IMG/VR virus record: IMGVR_UViG_3300036768_001376
Coordinates: 1 to 32,875 of that record
DNA length: 32,875 nt
Reading direction: 5' to 3' (one strand)
From: a virus
In this document: positions 29,981-32,875 of the stretch, piece by piece
How the letters are laid out: every line of letters starts with the position of its first letter
How positions within the stretch are numbered: the stretch's first letter is position 1
Program-made: the position numbers and the translations under genes
The notes under the pieces: model-generated
What the model saw: the letters and a program-made list of their open reading frames with translations, nothing else
The model's database searches: none
Told to the model about the DNA's origin: nothing

Positions 29981-30252
29981 ACAGTGAGCATCAACCTGCG
30001 CTCGCCATCATTGGCAGCGACTATCCCCCCATCGCTGTCGATGAGGCGATGCGCATCACGTCATTGAGCGAGAGCCAACTGCGAAAGCAGGTGAAACCGT
30101 TCTGGAAACTCGGTGGGAGAAAAGGCTTGCGGTGGCGATACGAGGACTTGGTGGCATTCGTGAATGCGAGTCGGATCAGGGAAGGCGTACCGCTGCCGCA
30201 GCCTGCTGCTTTCGTTCCCCTCGATCATAGAAAATTCAAGAAGGCAATATGA
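29977..30252 (+). CDS. Excisionase/MerR-like winged-helix protein (91 aa)
   Basis: Coupled to neighbours by ATGA. The segment PPIAVDEAMRITSLSESQLR, followed by KPFWKLGGRKGLRWRYEDLV and AFVNASRIRE, follows the pattern of MerR/excisionase-type winged helices: helix, turn, helix, basic wing with GRKGLRWRYEDL, then a helix. This family includes phage excisionases and AlpA-like regulators. It might be the directionality factor for the integrase at 27017, with the 20-bp repeats as sites, or a DNA-binding early regulator. Assignment is by pattern. Confidence 0.65.
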   Translation: MNSEHQPALAIIGSDYPPIAVDEAMRITSLSESQLRKQVKPFWKLGGRKGLRWRYEDLVAFVNASRIREGVPLPQPAAFVPLDHRKFKKAI

Positions 30253-30521
30253 ACCAATCACAGAAGAACATCAATCTCGCTTACGAGAACATCACCAGGC
30301 TCGAAGGTCTAATCCGCAAGGAACTAAACCACGTAGTGCGAGGTCATCTTCGCTGGCTCTTGAAATGGCATTGCACGCGATCCGGCATCTCTTCTCCTAT
30401 GCTCGAAGACGAAAAGCAGTCACGAGTCAATTACAAACGGCAAAGAATGAGACGACATGACAAGTCTCAATTGGTACCTGCTCATAGCGCTGGCAATGCT
30501 ATCCGTGCTCACGGCGCTTGA
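30249..30521 (+). CDS. Early protein, possibly frameshifted at its end (90 aa)
   Basis: ATG 30249 overlaps the preceding stop. Residues 1-41 are convincing helix (MNQSQKNINLAYENITRLEG, then LIRKELNHVVRGHLRWLLKW). The rest is unpatterned and overlaps the next gene by 65 bases. Another frame, with MALHAIRHLFSYARRRKAVT, continues a helical pattern and stops at 30460, exactly overlapping the next ATG as the neighbouring genes do. One indel near 30365 could thus have shifted the frame, or a separate 31-codon gene exists. The end coordinate is doubtful. Confidence 0.5.
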   Translation: MNQSQKNINLAYENITRLEGLIRKELNHVVRGHLRWLLKWHCTRSGISSPMLEDEKQSRVNYKRQRMRRHDKSQLVPAHSAGNAIRAHGA

Positions 30522-30672
30522 ACTGCGCACCTTACAATGGTGGGCGGAAGTTCCGAGGGTAACGAAGGCAGTCAAGGAATATGTCCGGCTGACAATCCGG
30601 CTGCGGCTTGGATTCCTGACGTTCGCATTGATCATAGTGATATACCTCTTCTATAAGGAATTGCCACGATGA
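30457..30672 (+). CDS. Small protein with two membrane helices (71 aa)
   Basis: ATG 30457. Hydrophobic segments are residues 4-22 (LNWYLLIALAMLSVLTALEL) and 49-66 (RLGFLTFALIIVIYLFYKEL), joined by a basic amphipathic loop. It is coupled to the next gene by ATGA. No family recognised. Several early genes are such small membrane proteins (29082, 30914, 31217). Confidence 0.7.
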   Translation: MTSLNWYLLIALAMLSVLTALELRTLQWWAEVPRVTKAVKEYVRLTIRLRLGFLTFALIIVIYLFYKELPR

Positions 30673-30917
30673 AACCGAAGCAAGAAAAAACGCCGGACCC
30701 CATCAGCATCGATCATGAATCCGCACTCAAATGGATTCAGAGCAAGCAAAAACAGATCGAACGAGCGCAAGCTGACTATGAGATGAAGAAGGAAATTGCG
30801 AAGGAAGCAAAAGAGCATCTCGAAGGCATGATTTCCGAACTGCTGAGTTTCATCAGCGATTTGAATAACGGACAAGGGCGCATCAATTTTGACGAGACGC
30901 AGGAGGAAGAATCATGA
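30669..30917 (+). CDS. Coiled-coil early protein (82 aa)
   Basis: ATGA-coupled. From residue 15 the product is one long charged helix with heptad character (SALKWIQSKQKQIERAQADY, EMKKEIAKEAKEHLEGMISE, then LLSFISDLNN) and an acidic tail. This resembles coiled-coil adapter proteins; no domain identified. Its stop overlaps the start of a tiny membrane protein. Confidence 0.7.
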   Translation: MKPKQEKTPDPISIDHESALKWIQSKQKQIERAQADYEMKKEIAKEAKEHLEGMISELLSFISDLNNGQGRINFDETQEEES

Positions 30918-31036
30918 CAATCATTTTGATTTGGGCGGCTCTCTGTTTGTTCGTGCTGAGATTCATGCAAGTAGTCCAGCGCAAGAATGAAGAGCAAGAT
31001 GCCATTTATCAGGCCTGGCTCAAAGCGCACAGGTAG
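30914..31036 (+). CDS. Tiny one-helix membrane protein (40 aa)
   Basis: ATG 30914 overlaps the previous stop as ATGA and GGAGGAAG is just upstream. Residues 2-20 form a membrane helix (TIILIWAALCLFVLRFMQVV), followed by a charged helix (QRKNEEQDAIYQAWLKAHR). Its layout matches single-span phage proteins that bind host membrane factors, but no target is known. Confidence 0.65.
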   Translation: MTIILIWAALCLFVLRFMQVVQRKNEEQDAIYQAWLKAHR

Positions 31037-31216
31037 CGGAGGCCGGCGGAAGGCATACGATGAGGGCTTCGTGTCGCGCATGTATCGGGCCGGCTTTCCC
31101 AGAAGAGAACACCGTGCATGCGGTAACCCGAGGTATCCCTGGCGGCGTGGAGTCTCGAGTCGAGCAACGAAGCTAACGCTGCGCCCCGCAAGGGGTATTG
31201 ATTGACCGAGAACAAC
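31037..31216 (+). other. GC-rich gap in the early operon with RNA-like structure
   Basis: It breaks an otherwise gap-free chain of overlapping genes. GGCCGGC occurs twice (about 31041 and 31088), CTCGAGTCGAG near 31155 can fold back, and CCCC-GCAA-GGGG (31184-31195) is a hairpin with a GNRA tetraloop. A structured RNA or a processing region is possible. A 38-codon ORF overlaps it. Confidence 0.4.
31060..31176 (+). CDS. Doubtful 38-residue ORF in the GC-rich gap
   Basis: ATG 31060 follows GGAAGGCATACG and runs to TAA 31174-31176 (MRASCRACIGPAFPEENTVH, then AVTRGIPGGVESRVEQRS). One CxxC is present but no partner, so a zinc site is incomplete. It is not coupled to its neighbours, unlike nearly all other early genes. 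It may be chance coding inside a structured RNA. Confidence 0.25.
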   Translation: MRASCRACIGPAFPEENTVHAVTRGIPGGVESRVEQRS

Positions 31217-31315
31217 ATGACACCCATTGAAACCATAGAAGGATTTCTGGCTCTCGCAATCATCGCTGGCATGATTGCACTGTTTCTCATCGCATTGGTT
31301 GAGGATGAAGAATGA
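31217..31315 (+). CDS. Tiny one-helix membrane protein (32 aa)
   Basis: ATG 31217 begins a 32-residue frame whose middle is a membrane helix (FLALAIIAGMIALFLIALVE), with acidic residues at both ends. Its stop overlaps the next start (ATGA), which supports translation. No strong RBS is seen. Function unknown. Confidence 0.6.
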   Translation: MTPIETIEGFLALAIIAGMIALFLIALVEDEE

Positions 31316-31536
31316 AGAAGAAGGTAACGCTTGAGGACATCGTCAATGAGTACGGGAAACATTTTGACGATGAAGCGCGACGCCGCATAGAAGAACGACA
31401 CAAAGCATTCATGAAGCAAGCGCGTGAGTTGCGCAGGGAATTGAAGAGAGCCGGAAAGATCAGATCGAATTTCAGGAACAAGAAACAATACCGTCAAGTC
31501 GTGAAGCTGGCGGCGATGCAAGGCAAAACACAATGA
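31312..31536 (+). CDS. Basic helical early protein (74 aa)
   Basis: ATGA-coupled on both sides. It is very basic and helical (KKKVTLEDIVNEYGKHFDDE, RRRIEERHKAFMKQARELRR, ELKRAGKIRSNFRNKKQYRQ), consistent with nucleic-acid binding or with a helical adapter. No recognised domain. Confidence 0.7.
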   Translation: MKKKVTLEDIVNEYGKHFDDEARRRIEERHKAFMKQARELRRELKRAGKIRSNFRNKKQYRQVVKLAAMQGKTQ

Positions 31537-32036
31537 AGAGCGCCCATGATATGTTACTCCCGTCTTCAAAAGTCCGTGCCGAGTTACAGAGAATGCGCGA
31601 TACGAAAGTCATCAAGGTGGGCAGGCAAACTTTGCCTTGCAAGCTGATCGTGCCGCCGTTCCAACTCGATGACGACATGAACTTCAAAGAAATTTGGCTG
31701 CAGAAATGGGAGGAGATGTTGGAACGCAACGGCGTAGATGAGGCGGAGTTGGTATCGCTCGTGGATTACACGCTGCGCAGACGTGCACAAGGGATCGGTA
31801 AACCCTTCTTCCCAACCGATGACGAGTGGCGGCGCATCCTGGAGGAAATGAGAGCGGGACAAGCGCAGGCGAAAGCTGCAAAGGCAAAGCCACCACGACC
31901 GTTTGTCCCGGTAGCGGAACGTCCGGAGAATAAGCGCAACGTACTCTGCGCTGACTGTCTTGCCAGAGGGAAGCGCACCATCATCAATGTGCATCAGATG
32001 TGTCCGGTATGCTGGCCGCAGGAGGAAGCGGCATGA
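31533..32036 (+). CDS. Early protein with C-terminal zinc ribbon (167 aa)
   Basis: ATGA-coupled. Residues 1-110 are mixed, with helices around FKEIWLQKWEEMLERNGVDE and DDEWRRILEEMRAGQAQAKA. A lysine/proline linker follows (AKAKPPRPFVPVAERP). The C-terminus holds two CxxC pairs, CADC and CPVC, about 20 residues apart, a zinc ribbon like those in DNA-metabolism accessory proteins. The helical part plus ribbon resembles small primase- or loader-associated proteins, but no catalytic motif is visible. Function unknown. Confidence 0.7.
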   Translation: MKSAHDMLLPSSKVRAELQRMRDTKVIKVGRQTLPCKLIVPPFQLDDDMNFKEIWLQKWEEMLERNGVDEAELVSLVDYTLRRRAQGIGKPFFPTDDEWRRILEEMRAGQAQAKAAKAKPPRPFVPVAERPENKRNVLCADCLARGKRTIINVHQMCPVCWPQEEAA

Positions 32037-32632
32037 AACAACTTGATCTATTCAAGCCTGCATTGCCAAAGTGGGTTGAGAAAATGCTGGGTACGATGGT
32101 TCGATGGGCAAACGCGGGTGATGATTGGTGCTACTATCATGACAACAAACATCAATGGTATCGCATCAAGAACAAATTGTTGGAGCGCTACGGAATTTTT
32201 CAGGGCGAGGAGATACAACGGATATCGCATCTCTGTCGTGCATGTGAGGGGACTGGAAAGCATTGGTACGATAACGGATCTGAATTGTGCTGGAGATGTT
32301 CTGGCAGCGGCGTTTGGCAATACGAATTCAACTTCCTTCAACGATATGAACTATTTGGAATATCACTACATCGGCCCTACAAACCGAGAGTCTACACATT
32401 CAATCGCCATCTTTACACCCCGACACTCAAAGGCAAAATCAAACACGATGAACACCATCCTCGGAAGTCATGGTGGTCTTTCATAATCTTGGCTGCATTC
32501 TTTAGTCCAAGTGAACTTATCATCCTTTTCAGGTATTGGTCTTATGAAAAACGGTTCATATTGGGACAACAAATCGGCTGGTGGCTCCAAACAATTATTT
32601 TCAGCGAAATGCGCCGAAGAAGTAGAGCATGA
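32033..32632 (+). CDS. Protein with DnaJ-type zinc finger and C-terminal hydrophobic helix (199 aa)
   Basis: ATG 32033 overlaps the previous stop; the in-frame ATG at 32000 lies inside that gene. Residues 68-95 hold two CxxCxGxG repeats (CRACEGTG and CWRCSGSG), the hallmark of the DnaJ cysteine-rich domain, though with two repeats where DnaJ has four. A hydrophobic stretch (WWSFIILAAFFSPSELIILF) near 150-170 suggests membrane association. There is no J domain, so it is not a true DnaJ. Its base composition is more AT-rich than the preceding gene, hinting at separate acquisition. Confidence 0.72.
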   Translation: MKQLDLFKPALPKWVEKMLGTMVRWANAGDDWCYYHDNKHQWYRIKNKLLERYGIFQGEEIQRISHLCRACEGTGKHWYDNGSELCWRCSGSGVWQYEFNFLQRYELFGISLHRPYKPRVYTFNRHLYTPTLKGKIKHDEHHPRKSWWSFIILAAFFSPSELIILFRYWSYEKRFILGQQIGWWLQTIIFSEMRRRSRA

Positions 32633-32772
32633 AACTCCATTACTTCTGCAAACGCTGCGGGCGCAAACTCAAATCTCTCAGAGCGCAGCAGCACGGCGCT
32701 GGCCGGACCTGCAGAAAGAAAATCGAAGAACAGAAAAAAGTACCACAATTTGCATTTCGGCGAGATGGCTAA
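32629..32772 (+). CDS. Small basic zinc-knuckle protein (47 aa)
   Basis: ATGA-coupled to the previous gene. YFCKRCGRKLKS is a CxxCG zinc-ribbon start with one further cysteine (TCRKK) and an unpaired ligand, perhaps histidine in QQHGAG. It is strongly basic, suggesting nucleic-acid contact. It overlaps the next start by eight bases. Function unknown. Confidence 0.6.
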   Translation: MKLHYFCKRCGRKLKSLRAQQHGAGRTCRKKIEEQKKVPQFAFRRDG

Positions 32773-32875
32773 AGGTTATCACAACGACACGCATGCACTG
32801 GCAAGTCTGAAACAGACTGCAAACTTCGTGCGGCAGCACATGAATGTACTCAGCAAAGTTGCGCCAAGGCTGGTA
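32765..32875 (+). CDS. N-terminal part of an unknown early gene (partial)
   Basis: ATG 32765 starts a frame still open at the window's end (37 codons: MAKGYHNDTHALASLKQTAN, then FVRQHMNVLSKVAPRLV). It overlaps the preceding stop, like its neighbours. The visible part is a basic amphipathic helix without a recognised motif. Confidence 0.5.
   Translation, partial: MAKGYHNDTHALASLKQTANFVRQHMNVLSKVAPRLV

Noticed and set aside
32033-32632. DnaJ chaperone
   Set aside because: Two CxxCxGxG repeats are present but there is no J domain (no HPD motif) and the protein is too short.

Overview
The window is one continuous stretch of a temperate, long-tailed (siphovirus-like) phage genome. It is cut inside a gene at both ends and runs in virion-gene, lysis, integration, immunity, early-gene order. 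The host is not named by any gene. Four phage proteins carry Sec signal peptides, three of them ending in an AQ-type cleavage site, and the tail fibre has a GNVGIG...LQVAG tract; both are common in Bacteroidota/Ignavibacteria-type (FCB) bacteria. Shine-Dalgarno sequences are strong and the early promoter fits sigma70 consensus, so I lean towards an Ignavibacteria/Kapabacteria-like host. That is inference only.

Layout. 1-2499: end of a small membrane protein, a 47-codon ORF, a lambda GpA-type large terminase and a zinc-ribbon protein. 2509-4986: an accessory island between terminase and portal. It holds two tandem, diverging copies of a promoter-led cassette of very small genes, one copy partly decayed, ending at an HTH gene and a strong terminator; a second terminator follows at 5115-5155. 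5171-9944: a head-joining-like protein, lambda-type portal, a signal-peptide protein, and a fused prohead protease/zinc-ribbon/HK97 capsid protein with an internal ribosome-binding site. 10016-13485: small, mostly beta-rich probable decoration or head-completion proteins. 13485-18830: tail terminator-like protein, tail tube, the two tail-assembly chaperone frames joined by a probable -1 frameshift, a gpZ-like protein and the tape measure. 18834-26656: tail hub with inserted adhesive-looking domains, M15 endolysin, tail-tip protein, holin candidates, two small exported proteins and a beta-helix tailspike whose distal part is strikingly AT-rich.

26713-28246: terminator, complete tRNA-Pro(CGG) on the minus strand, a region with 20-bp direct repeats (likely attP), a tyrosine integrase and a small membrane zinc-ribbon protein. 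28407-28864: a CI-like repressor and a compact switch in which two opposed promoters share one -10 region and two inverted-repeat operators. 28886-32875: an early operon of 16 mostly unrecognised small genes, chained mainly by ATGA overlaps and including tiny membrane and zinc-ribbon proteins. No replication gene lies inside the window.

Because lysis genes lead directly through tRNA/att into integrase, the order is that of a circular or excised genome (or tandem prophages), not a single integrated prophage. The least explained parts are the duplicated cassette island, the three repeated hairpin leaders inside it, the signal peptides on virion-region proteins, and the GC-rich gap at 31037-31216.
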